This document shows positions 25,242 to 32,843 of a stretch of DNA of 64,000 nucleotides, one piece after another. A model generated the notes under the pieces. The model searched no databases, was not told the DNA's origin, and was given only the letters and a program-made list of their open reading frames with translations. This DNA is from Candidatus Obscuribacterales bacterium (lineage in GTDB: Bacteria > Cyanobacteriota > Vampirovibrionia > Obscuribacterales > Obscuribacteraceae). The stretch is taken from positions 16,847-80,846 of the forward strand of contig CASBPX010000058.1 of the NCBI GenBank assembly GCA_949127735.1, written 5' to 3'. Each line of letters starts with the position of its first letter. Position 1 is the stretch's first letter. A program made the position numbers and the translations under genes.

Positions 25242-25690
25242 TGTTTGAAGCACCACCGGGAGCGACTCCGCTAGATCCAGACACAATTGCAGGGTTGATT
25301 CCAGACCTTCACACCCGAAGCGAACTCGCCGAATTTGAGCAGTCGAACATCGAAAAAGCTACGCAGTGGTCCGAGCGGAGTCGAGGCTTGAAGAAAGATC
25401 TTTTGACTATCCGTGGATTAAGACGATTGCATCTACGAATGTTTGATGATACTTGGAAATGGGCGGGCCAACTCAGGCAACGCGAAACGACCATTGGAGT
25501 GTTGCCTTATCAGATACCGACCAGGCTTGCCCAGTTGGTCGGTAATATGCAATGGCAATTAGACAATCCGCCATTAGACTGGGACACGATCGCAGCAAAG
25601 TTTCATCATCAGTTGGTGTTCGTGCATCCTTTCCCAAACGGTAATGGGCGCACTCCTAACTGCCACAATTACGCTGGGTTCCAGCGCTAG
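25241..25690 (+). CDS. truncated Fic-domain protein (mobile mystery protein B type)
   Basis: A 149-residue protein from ATG 25241 behind GAGGGGTG. It follows the family closely (TRSELAEFEQSNIEKATQWS, LRRLHLRMFDDTWKWAGQLR, ETTIGVLPYQIPTRLAQLVG) up to the catalytic motif HPFPNGNGR (His129-Arg137), which transfers AMP or a similar group to target proteins. After Arg137 the family sequence stops abruptly and 12 unrelated residues (TPNCHNYAGFQR) follow. About 50-60 residues of the usual C-terminus are missing and no remnant is seen before the next gene at 25726. The motif helix is therefore incomplete and activity is doubtful. Confidence 0.8.
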   Translation: MFEAPPGATPLDPDTIAGLIPDLHTRSELAEFEQSNIEKATQWSERSRGLKKDLLTIRGLRRLHLRMFDDTWKWAGQLRQRETTIGVLPYQIPTRLAQLVGNMQWQLDNPPLDWDTIAAKFHHQLVFVHPFPNGNGRTPNCHNYAGFQR

Positions 25691-25725
25691 GCGGAACGTA
25701 TCACCGTTTTCTTGGCACATTCCAC

Positions 25726-27201
25726 TTACTCATTCAATCGCCAGTACCGCAGCGAATAATCATTGCTGCTCGTAATGGCATTTTCTCCGCTAGGAGTGAA
25801 AACCAGGCCGAACATGCCGTATGCATTTAAGTTGAAAGAGCAGGTTTCGATGCCCCTTTCGGTGTCCCAGATGCGGAATGTTTTATCGAGGCTGCCGCTG
25901 GCAATTTTGCTGTCTGCCTTAATGAAACGCGCGTTGCACACCCAATCGCCGTGCCCGACAAATTGATAGAGTTCGCTGCCGCTGCCGACATCCCAGGTGC
26001 GAATGGTAAGGTCGCGGCTACCAGAGACGAGCTTGGTACCATCCATCGAGAAGTTCACTGTGGTAATGTCGCCTTTGTGTCCAACAAATTGGCGAATCAG
26101 CGAGCCATCGCGCACGCGCCAGAGTGAAATTGTTCTATCGGCGCCGCCGCAAGCAACTTGCTCTCCGTCGGGGCTGAAGGCGACACAGCGCATGGTGCCC
26201 TGACCCTGACACTCTTGCAGCTGGGTGCCCGCTAGAATGTCCCATATGCGCACTGTGCCGTCATAACCGCAAGAAGCAGCCTTGTTGCTGGTTGGCGAGA
26301 AAGCACAAGCCAGAACAATATTGCCGTGACCTTTTAACTTCTTTAGTTCTGTGCCAGAATCGAGATCCCAGACGCGCAGTGTTGAATCACCGCTGACAGA
26401 TATAGCGGTATTGCTGCTGGGCGAAAAGGCCACACCGTTGACGTTGTCCTGGTGGCCCTCAAATCTTTTCAGCTCTTTGCCGCTGCTTAAATCCCACAAG
26501 CGCACAGTGTCGTCGTCGCTGCCAGACAATGCTCTGGCGCCATCCGCTGATATTGCCAGGCCCTTGGTCCAGCTGATATGGCCAGTCATTTTCAGTAACT
26601 CTTCGGCTTTCTTCACTCGGCTACTGGCTTTCATCTCGCCTGCGATGCCGCTGGCCGAGGCTATTTGCTGATTGGAAGTAGCAGTCTGATAGCTAGTGTT
26701 GGCACTCGAAGAACTTGAGCTCTCTTTGTCGTTTAGTCTTTTTCGAACTATAGACTTAGCTTCATCGCTGTCACCAACTTCAGTATTGTTTTCGACTTTC
26801 GCAGCTGCCGCCGCTGGCGAAATGGTTGCTGGCGACGGAATCTCCGTACCCCTATCTCCTGACTCGATAGCCTCTAGTCGGGCTGTTATAGCCTCAGCTT
26901 TTGCAGTGTTTCCCTGGGCTTGATAAACCTTGCGTAGTAATTCCAAACTGGTCTTGAGCTCAGAGCCTCGAGCATCTATTTTCTCTGCTTCCTTAATAGC
27001 GTTGATCAGACTTTGCTCGGCCTTGCCGTAATCGTGCTCTTCAAAGAATTTACTGCCGCCGTCGTTAAAGGCTTTCCAGATAATTTCTTCTGCATGAGCC
27101 GGTTGAAGAGTATTGAATGATAGTGCTAGCGCAGTCATTGCTATCAATTGGCAAGACAAATATTTTGTTGCCCGTCTTGCCGATTTCAATTGGTCTGTCA
27201 C
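25726..27201 (-). CDS. secreted WD40 beta-propeller protein
   Basis: A 491-residue protein with a signal peptide (LSCQLIAMTALALSFNTLQPAHA), a TPR-like helical part (~40-110: GSKFFEEHDYGKAEQSLINA), a Ser/Ala-rich linker and seven WD40 repeats (~205-490) such as SGSDDDTVRLWDLSSGKELK then RFEGHQDNVNGVAFSPSSN. Seven repeats close one propeller, a protein-binding platform. It overlaps the stop of the upstream TPR-caspase gene by 4 nt, so both are made from one transcript and probably work together outside the cytoplasm. Confidence 0.9.
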   Translation of the reverse strand: MTDQLKSARRATKYLSCQLIAMTALALSFNTLQPAHAEEIIWKAFNDGGSKFFEEHDYGKAEQSLINAIKEAEKIDARGSELKTSLELLRKVYQAQGNTAKAEAITARLEAIESGDRGTEIPSPATISPAAAAAKVENNTEVGDSDEAKSIVRKRLNDKESSSSSSANTSYQTATSNQQIASASGIAGEMKASSRVKKAEELLKMTGHISWTKGLAISADGARALSGSDDDTVRLWDLSSGKELKRFEGHQDNVNGVAFSPSSNTAISVSGDSTLRVWDLDSGTELKKLKGHGNIVLACAFSPTSNKAASCGYDGTVRIWDILAGTQLQECQGQGTMRCVAFSPDGEQVACGGADRTISLWRVRDGSLIRQFVGHKGDITTVNFSMDGTKLVSGSRDLTIRTWDVGSGSELYQFVGHGDWVCNARFIKADSKIASGSLDKTFRIWDTERGIETCSFNLNAYGMFGLVFTPSGENAITSSNDYSLRYWRLNE

Positions 27202-29870
27202 TTACGAGTTGCTCCACTGCGCTTGCCACTGCTGGCGGTGCCAGACTTGCCTTGAGCATCTGCGGCATCAGGCAAGTCAATTTTACCCAAACCTGGTGAT
27301 GGCGCTGCCGGTTTAACGCCAAGAATCAAATCATTTCCACGCCATTTGCTCCGCATGACCGGATTTTGCAGCAATCCCCGATCTCTCAAAACTTCTCTTT
27401 GCACTTCGGTTTCCATATAATTATAAGCATCACCAAGCTTTGTCATAGAGCCGTTTTTACGTAATCCCTCTATCAGGTAGCGAGTGAAGACACTGCCTTC
27501 GTAGCGCTGAGATTCCCATGAGCGCTGGTCTGGTTTACTCGATGAAATGACCAACTGTCCTGTGCCTTGTGCGATGCGGCCAACATCTACATTGGCTGAA
27601 CGGACGAGTGCTTTACCGCCGCCTGTGCCGGTCGACCCGCTATGGCAAGCATCAAGCACGAGCATCACGCGGTCGCTATGAACCCGAGCCTTGATAATGC
27701 TAACAAGATCTTGCATGGCGATACCGGTGGCATAGAGATCGGCGGGGTCTGTATCGTGTGCCACCAGATAGTTAACTCCGCCAATATCCAAATCAGAGGC
27801 GCTGCCGTGGGTTGAGAAATATATCACCACCAGGTCATCTTTCTCTGCCACTCGCGGCAACCATTTGTTTCCCAACAGAGAAAGAATATTTGCTCTGGTG
27901 GCCGCCTCGTTGGTTAATAGTTGCACGTGATCAGGCGCGAAGTCTCGCTCTTTGATCAAGAAGTTGCTAAAATCTTGAGCGTCTTTGGCTGCGTATTTCA
28001 AATTGATTGACGATTCTTTGAACCTGCCGGTGCCAATAATCAGCGCCCACTTATCGCGGATTGGTCGATTGATTTCAATCTGACTATTGTCTACCGTTTC
28101 GGTACTTGGGGCCTCACTAGAAGTAGAAGAACCTGGCGCCACGGGAGCGACACCTTGTGCAGCTTTGCGCACCATTTCTTCCTGGCGATCGTCCTTGCGT
28201 TTTTGCTTGTAGGCTTCTACCGCTTGCTCAGCGCGCTTTGATATTTCAATTGGCATTGCATGATCTGTCCAGCCGTGAGAAGCACGTTGCATGCGAGTAT
28301 CAGAAAAAATTGAGCCGGCTTCTTCCAGCTTAGAGCTGAGCATAAATTGTTTAGCGCATTGTTCTAGAGAATAGATTGCATATTTCTGATTGCCGTCTCC
28401 CGACTGGCTGAGCGTCGCCATGGCTGTTCTAAACATAGCTTCGGCTTCGACCAAAGAGTGCTTTTTCAGATAGATGTGACCGAGCAAGAGAAGATTATTG
28501 GCACCACTTGCGCGACTGCTCGCAATTCCACCCTTGTTTTTGTCGAGCTTAATTGACTGCCGTACGTTGCGTTCAGCTGCTCCAAGATCACCGCTGGCCA
28601 GGTCAAATAGGGCCAGGCGGCTGTAGTTCGAAGCTTGTTCAATATTGTTGCTGGCTCCAGCAGCGGCCCCTTGTTCAATTTTTGCCGTAACTTCTTTGCG
28701 CTTCGTTTCCATCAAAGCCAAATTCACCTTGCTCGCTTCGGCTAAATCATCAGCAGCTCCGCCGACATCTCCAAGCGCGAGTAAGGTCATCGCGCGGGCG
28801 TAGAGAGCGTCACCGTTGCGCACAATTTGCACAGCGCGGTCAAGATCAGCTCTGCTGTCTTCGTAGCGTCCTTGAGATGCTTTTATGGAAGCGCGATCAA
28901 GCAACGCGCCCTGGAGACGTGGGTTTAGTTTGAGCGCATCATCAAGGTGGCTGAGAGCAGACGAAGTTTCGCCCTTAGTTAGCTGTAAATGACCAAGTTT
29001 AAATTGTGCTGTGGCATTTCCCGGCAGCGAACTGACCGCATTTTCTAAATCGCTCTGCGCTTTGTCTGTTTGCGAAAGCTGATAATAAGCCATACCGCGA
29101 TAGAAGTAATCTAGACCCAGGCCCTTCTTCTGTGAACGAGCAAGATTTTTCGTGTAATAGGCAATAGCTTTATTGAAATTGTCGGCGGCGCCGATTGTAT
29201 CACCCTTAAGTTTTAGCGCCTCACCCCATGAGTAGTGCACATCAAATTCTTTGCTGCCACCTTTTTTGAGAATATACTCGTAGTCGGCGATGGCTTCGCT
29301 GTAAGCGCCAGCCTGCAGTTTGCAGTCGGCCCTTTCTCTGCGAGCGGAATGTTCAGTGCTATTAAATTTGAGATAGGTGTCGTAGTCTCTGCCGGCTCCG
29401 GCAAAATCGCCATTTTCTTTGAGGGCGTTGGCACGCAATAACAAAGCTCTAGTATCTTTAGGGTCAAGGCGCAAGACCTCGCCATAGTCACGAATAGCAG
29501 CTTCTGGATCGCCTGAGCGGGCGTACAGCGCGCCACGTTGCAAATAAATTTCCATGGCATTAGGGTTAGTCTTAATTGCTTGATCGTAGTCGGCTAGAGC
29601 GCCTTCATTGTCTTTTAACTCGCTGCGGGCGGCCGCTCGACCTAGATATGCCTCGTAGACTCCAGGGTGGTTTCTGAGAAGCTTGGTAAAAGTAGTGACA
29701 GCGTTCTCGTACTCTTTCTTTTCGAGATTGCGTTGACCCTTGTCGAGCATCTTTTCGTAATCGTCGTCGGAGGCGAAGGCGGGAGGAATGAAACTAATGG
29801 TTGGAATCAGCACAAGGGCCAAACTCAGCGCCAGGCGGTGATAGCGTCCTTTCGGGATTTTCAATGTCAA
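27198..29870 (-). CDS. secreted TPR protein with C-terminal caspase-like (peptidase C14) domain
   Basis: An 890-residue protein: signal peptide (LALSLALVLIPTISFIPPAFA), about twelve TPR units (for example KEYENAVTTFTKLLRNHPGV, EGALADYDQAIKTNPNAMEI) to ~residue 580, a short linker, then a caspase-fold domain from KWALIIGTGRF. The catalytic dyad is present: His688 in IYFSTHGSASD and Cys742 in LDACHSG. Family members cut after basic (metacaspase, orthocaspase) or other residues; the specificity cannot be read here. The C-terminal tail is basic. It is the first gene of a two-gene unit with the WD40 protein. Export makes a role in an extracytoplasmic proteolytic complex more likely than in cell death. 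Confidence 0.92.
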   Translation of the reverse strand: MTLKIPKGRYHRLALSLALVLIPTISFIPPAFASDDDYEKMLDKGQRNLEKKEYENAVTTFTKLLRNHPGVYEAYLGRAAARSELKDNEGALADYDQAIKTNPNAMEIYLQRGALYARSGDPEAAIRDYGEVLRLDPKDTRALLLRANALKENGDFAGAGRDYDTYLKFNSTEHSARRERADCKLQAGAYSEAIADYEYILKKGGSKEFDVHYSWGEALKLKGDTIGAADNFNKAIAYYTKNLARSQKKGLGLDYFYRGMAYYQLSQTDKAQSDLENAVSSLPGNATAQFKLGHLQLTKGETSSALSHLDDALKLNPRLQGALLDRASIKASQGRYEDSRADLDRAVQIVRNGDALYARAMTLLALGDVGGAADDLAEASKVNLALMETKRKEVTAKIEQGAAAGASNNIEQASNYSRLALFDLASGDLGAAERNVRQSIKLDKNKGGIASSRASGANNLLLLGHIYLKKHSLVEAEAMFRTAMATLSQSGDGNQKYAIYSLEQCAKQFMLSSKLEEAGSIFSDTRMQRASHGWTDHAMPIEISKRAEQAVEAYKQKRKDDRQEEMVRKAAQGVAPVAPGSSTSSEAPSTETVDNSQIEINRPIRDKWALIIGTGRFKESSINLKYAAKDAQDFSNFLIKERDFAPDHVQLLTNEAATRANILSLLGNKWLPRVAEKDDLVVIYFSTHGSASDLDIGGVNYLVAHDTDPADLYATGIAMQDLVSIIKARVHSDRVMLVLDACHSGSTGTGGGKALVRSANVDVGRIAQGTGQLVISSSKPDQRSWESQRYEGSVFTRYLIEGLRKNGSMTKLGDAYNYMETEVQREVLRDRGLLQNPVMRSKWRGNDLILGVKPAAPSPGLGKIDLPDAADAQGKSGTASSGKRSGATRK

Positions 29871-30002
29871 TTCTCCATACCTAGAGCACCGCCGCTTAAA
29901 AGAAGACTACTTTGACACCTGTAGCTATATATACTAAGTAGAACCAGATTTTAAACCCGTCATTCTGGGAAGTGTGAGCTGAATCAGGGTCTACCGGAAA
30001 CC

Positions 30003-30854
30003 ATGGCACAAATTCACAGTCAGATAATTTGCAAATTCACCAGCCTGGCGCTCCTGCTGATATGCAGCCTGAACATAAAGCTGGCGCCAAGCTTCAGCGC
30101 ACCAACACTTGTTGCGCAGGCCAGTGCTGAAAGCAAAGTCAAAGCGAAAGCTTTACAGCAGCTGAAAGAAACGACCAACCAAATTAAAGACGATCAGTCC
30201 AACTGGAAGCTGTATTATCGCCGTGCCTCAGCCCTGACTGCTCTTGTTAGATATGAAGAAGCGCTCGAAGATTTAAACAAGGCGATCAAGCTCGAGCCGA
30301 AAGAGAAAGATCTATACCTCCTTCACGCAAACTTAAGTGAGCAAACGATGGATGACGAAATTGCGGCTGATGATTACACCAAGGCGATTAATTTAGCCCC
30401 GGAGAAGGGCTCGGTCTACTTGATCAGTCGCAGCCACTGCTATGGAGCCATGCTTAAGCCAGACCTGGCACTGGCAGATGCTCTCGGCTTTTTAAAAGGC
30501 CATCCCGAGCGCTACGACACTAATATAGCCCGCATAATCGGCTGCCTTTGTCTAAAGCTCGGCAAAGGCAAAGAAGCTGTGGAGCACTTTACGTTTTGCC
30601 TGAAAAATAATCCGAAAATGAGCAAAGTCAATGAAATGCGTGGCGACTCATACATGCTCTTAAAAAACTACAATGCCGCGGCCGCAGATTACACTCTTGC
30701 GATCGCAATGATGCCAAACTTAGCCACCAAGTTATACCAGAAACGCGCAATTGCTTATCACAAAGCAGGACTGCTGGCAAAAGCGGCTCAAGATGATAAG
30801 AAGGCCAAATCAGTCGGTCACGAAATTTTTGAAATAGCTCCATTTCGCAATTAA
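30003..30854 (+). CDS. secreted TPR protein
   Basis: A 283-residue protein starting at ATG 30003. It has a signal peptide (FTSLALLLICSLNIKLAPSFS) and about five TPR units: NWKLYYRRASALTALVRYEE, EALEDLNKAIKLEPKEKDLY, IAADDYTKAINLAPEKGSVY, GKEAVEHFTFCLKNNPKMSK and NYNAAAADYTLAIAMMPNLA. It is divergently placed from the TPR-caspase gene, whose TPR part is of similar type, so the two could share control from 29871-30002. It probably serves as an exported adaptor; no enzymatic domain. Confidence 0.85.
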   Translation: MAQIHSQIICKFTSLALLLICSLNIKLAPSFSAPTLVAQASAESKVKAKALQQLKETTNQIKDDQSNWKLYYRRASALTALVRYEEALEDLNKAIKLEPKEKDLYLLHANLSEQTMDDEIAADDYTKAINLAPEKGSVYLISRSHCYGAMLKPDLALADALGFLKGHPERYDTNIARIIGCLCLKLGKGKEAVEHFTFCLKNNPKMSKVNEMRGDSYMLLKNYNAAAADYTLAIAMMPNLATKLYQKRAIAYHKAGLLAKAAQDDKKAKSVGHEIFEIAPFRN

Positions 30855-30893
30855 CTGGCACCACCCTCGGTGACTTTAGTTAACCTTTTTTTT
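30851..30893 (+). terminator. probable intrinsic terminator after the TPR gene
   Basis: TTAACT (30851-30856) pairs with AGTTAA (30878-30883), and CACC pairs with GGTG inside; eight T follow at 30886-30893. The structure begins at the stop codon of the plus-strand TPR gene. The minus-strand lipoprotein gene ends within it at 30876. Internal mismatches make the stem imperfect. Confidence 0.45.
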
Positions 30894-31397
30894 GCCGGTT
30901 TTGACAGCCTTATCCCTTTTTGGCACAGGATTTGGCACAGAGTCGTTGGTATTGATTGCCTTGATGTCGCCATACTCGATTTTAAATGGCGTTGTCTGAA
31001 TAAAAATGCCGGTCATACAATCGAAATTTGTGTTTTCTTTATATGAATGAGTTTCCGGCTTGCGAAAAATTTGCAGAGTGTCGCTGGCGCGCCAGTTGAG
31101 CAAGAGCTTCTGTGCGCCAGCTTCTGACTCACGGCTGGCGCTGTAGATATTACCAATATCATTGAGCGGTGTCTCTCCAGCCTGAACTATAGAAATATTG
31201 ATCGTCGCAGTGCGAAGCCTATCGGCCTGCCTGTGGAAAATCACCGCTTCATATGGAATGCCTGGGGCGCGTACTCGTCCTTCAATTGTGTTCAGGTTCT
31301 CGTTAGAACAAGCGGTAAGGGAGACAACACAACATGCGCCGATGGCTACAGATAAGAGCTTTGTCAAACTTGTCCTGGACCAAACCAAAAAACTCAC
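30876..31397 (-). CDS. lipoprotein of unknown function
   Basis: A 173-residue protein with a lipoprotein signal: basic start, hydrophobic LLSVAIGACCVVSLTAC with lipobox SLTAC, then SNENLNTIEGRVRAPG. The mature part looks beta-rich (YEAVIFHRQADRLRTATINI) and ends in a long basic tail (KRDKAVKTGKKKVN). It would be anchored to a membrane by a lipidated Cys. It converges on the TPR gene. No family was recognised. Confidence 0.65.
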   Translation of the reverse strand: MSFLVWSRTSLTKLLSVAIGACCVVSLTACSNENLNTIEGRVRAPGIPYEAVIFHRQADRLRTATINISIVQAGETPLNDIGNIYSASRESEAGAQKLLLNWRASDTLQIFRKPETHSYKENTNFDCMTGIFIQTTPFKIEYGDIKAINTNDSVPNPVPKRDKAVKTGKKKVN

Positions 31398-31531
31398 CCC
31401 GGGCGACTAATAGATACTTATGTAGCATAGACAGGTCTAAATAAAAAGCCGCCAAAGAAGTAGCCATCGAATTGCCTGCTGCAAGTTGCTAATCATTTCG
31501 CAACACAAATGCCCCGATTTGAAAAATTTCG

Positions 31532-31560
31532 TTGACAAAGATGTGGGTCGCAGTTAACCT
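31532..31560 (+). promoter_or_regulatory. sigma70-type promoter of the arg leader
   Basis: TTGACA at 31532-31537 and TAACCT at 31555-31560 are separated by 17 nt. A start of transcription at about 31567 would leave ~15 nt before the ATG of the Arg-rich leader peptide at 31582 and give a leader of about 220 nt ahead of argF. The -35 box is perfect; the -10 box keeps TA at the first two positions and T at the last. Confidence 0.6.
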
Positions 31561-31581
31561 TCAATTCGTTACTGCTTTGGA

Positions 31582-31668
31582 ATGCACACCGCAATGCCAG
31601 CTATCACTACTGCCGCCAACCGACGCCGCCGCGAGTTCTACCGAACCCCGGGGCATCGACTTGCATAG
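31582..31668 (+). CDS. arginine leader peptide of the argFGH attenuator
   Basis: A 28-codon frame reads MHTAMPAITTAAN, then four consecutive Arg codons (CGA CGC CGC CGC at 31621-31632), EFY, Arg, TPGH, Arg, LA and TAG at 31666-31668. Six of 28 codons are Arg. It lies between a promoter and an intrinsic terminator ahead of argF-argG-argH. The known logic for amino-acid leader peptides is that ribosomes stall on the codons of the scarce amino acid and so let a downstream antiterminator form. The ribosome site is weak (only GG just before the ATG), and the second ATG at 31594 is a possible start. Too short for homology; the call rests on codons and position. Confidence 0.7.
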   Translation: MHTAMPAITTAANRRRREFYRTPGHRLA

Positions 31669-31716
31669 CAAAAAGCTAAAGAAGATTAGCTAAAAAAGCA
31701 AAACAAGATTAGAAGC

Positions 31717-31747
31717 AACCCTGGGTAAACCGCCCGGGTTTTTTTTT
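31717..31747 (+). terminator. intrinsic terminator/attenuator upstream of argF
   Basis: AACCC (31717-31721), a bulged T, GGG (31723-31725), loop TAAACCG, CCC (31733-31735) and GGGTT (31736-31740) form an 8-bp stem followed by nine T in a row (31739-31747). The 5' arm CCCTGG (31719-31724) can instead pair with CCGGGG (31648-31653) inside the leader peptide frame (six pairs, one G-T). A ribosome stalled at the Arg run would leave 31648-31653 free; one at the leader stop would cover it and let the terminator form. Confidence 0.75.
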
Positions 31748-31789
31748 GTATTTAAATGCCGCGCCAATCACTAACCATACAGGAAGACC

Positions 31790-32833
31790 ATGACACAAAT
31801 TAGCACCGCAACTAAAGCCGCCACACCGGCGCAACAAAAGTCGGCTAAGCCGCAGCGTATGGCTAACCCTGAAGGTGTGTCGCCGCTGGCATTCGTGCTT
31901 GAAGAACATATGCTGCGCGGCAAAGATATCATCGGCATCGAGCAGCTCAGTGCTACCGAAATTCACTTGATTCTTGATGTTGCCGCTAAATTGAAGGCGC
32001 ACAAATTTGACGCCACGCAGACACTTTTTGCCAAAGGTCAAACTCTGACCATGCTTTTTGAAAAACCATCGCTGCGTACAAGAGTGACATTTGAAGCCGG
32101 TATGACTCAGCTTGGCGGTCACGCCATCAATATCGAAACCAAGCTTGGTGAGCGCGAAACAATCGCCGACGTCGGCAAAAATCTTGAGCGCTGGGTCGAC
32201 GGCATCATGGCTCGCACTTTCGAACATTCCACCATCGAGGCTCTGGCAGCCAATGCCAACGTGCCTGTAATTAACGGTCTATCTGACAAAGAACATCCCT
32301 GCCAGGCACTGGCCGACTTCCAAACTCTAATTGAACACAAGGCTAAATCAGGCAGTTTAAAAGGAATGAAATTGGCGTACGTTGGCGACTCCAACAATGT
32401 CTCTAACTCACTGCTGCTCACGGCGGCAACTCTCGGCGTCGATTTCACCATCGGTTGCCCACACAAATATGAGCCCCAGGCTTCAATCTGGATGAAAGCC
32501 TTAGAGCTGGCCAAAGTTTCTGGTGCCACCATTTCGCTTTCAAATGATCCGCATGTGGCCGTGGCAGGCGCCGACGCCGTTTATACAGATGTGTGGACGT
32601 CAATGGGTCAAGAAGCCGAATCGAAAGAACGTGAGAAAATCTTTGCTCCATATCAACTCAACGCCGCGCTGATGAAGAGCGCCAAACCCGACGCTATTGT
32701 TATGCACTGTTTGCCCGCTCACCGCGGTTTAGAAATTACTGATGAAGTGATAGACAGCCCCAACTCGGTAGTTTTCGACCAGGCCGAAAATAGATTACAC
32801 GCACAAAAAGCAATTCTTGCTCTAGTACTTTAA
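31790..32833 (+). CDS. argF: ornithine carbamoyltransferase
   Basis: Transfers the carbamoyl group from carbamoyl phosphate to ornithine to give citrulline in arginine synthesis, in the cytoplasm. It shows the carbamoyl-phosphate motif SLRTR (residues 94-98), HPCQ at 169-172 for carbamoyl phosphate/ornithine, NNVSNS, and MHCLPAHRG near the end with the active-site Cys. At 347 residues it is longer than usual (~305-335) because of a ~30-residue Ala/Gln/Lys-rich N-terminal extension. ATG 31790 has CAGGAAGACC directly before it. First gene of argFGH, 10 nt before argG. Regulated, by inference, through the Arg-codon leader and terminator upstream. Confidence 0.95.
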   Translation: MTQISTATKAATPAQQKSAKPQRMANPEGVSPLAFVLEEHMLRGKDIIGIEQLSATEIHLILDVAAKLKAHKFDATQTLFAKGQTLTMLFEKPSLRTRVTFEAGMTQLGGHAINIETKLGERETIADVGKNLERWVDGIMARTFEHSTIEALAANANVPVINGLSDKEHPCQALADFQTLIEHKAKSGSLKGMKLAYVGDSNNVSNSLLLTAATLGVDFTIGCPHKYEPQASIWMKALELAKVSGATISLSNDPHVAVAGADAVYTDVWTSMGQEAESKEREKIFAPYQLNAALMKSAKPDAIVMHCLPAHRGLEITDEVIDSPNSVVFDQAENRLHAQKAILALVL

Positions 32834-32843
32834 GGAGATTCAA

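Noticed and set aside
30003..30854. Assigning the secreted TPR gene to the caspase operon
   Set aside because: It is on the opposite strand, so at most it shares a divergent control region.
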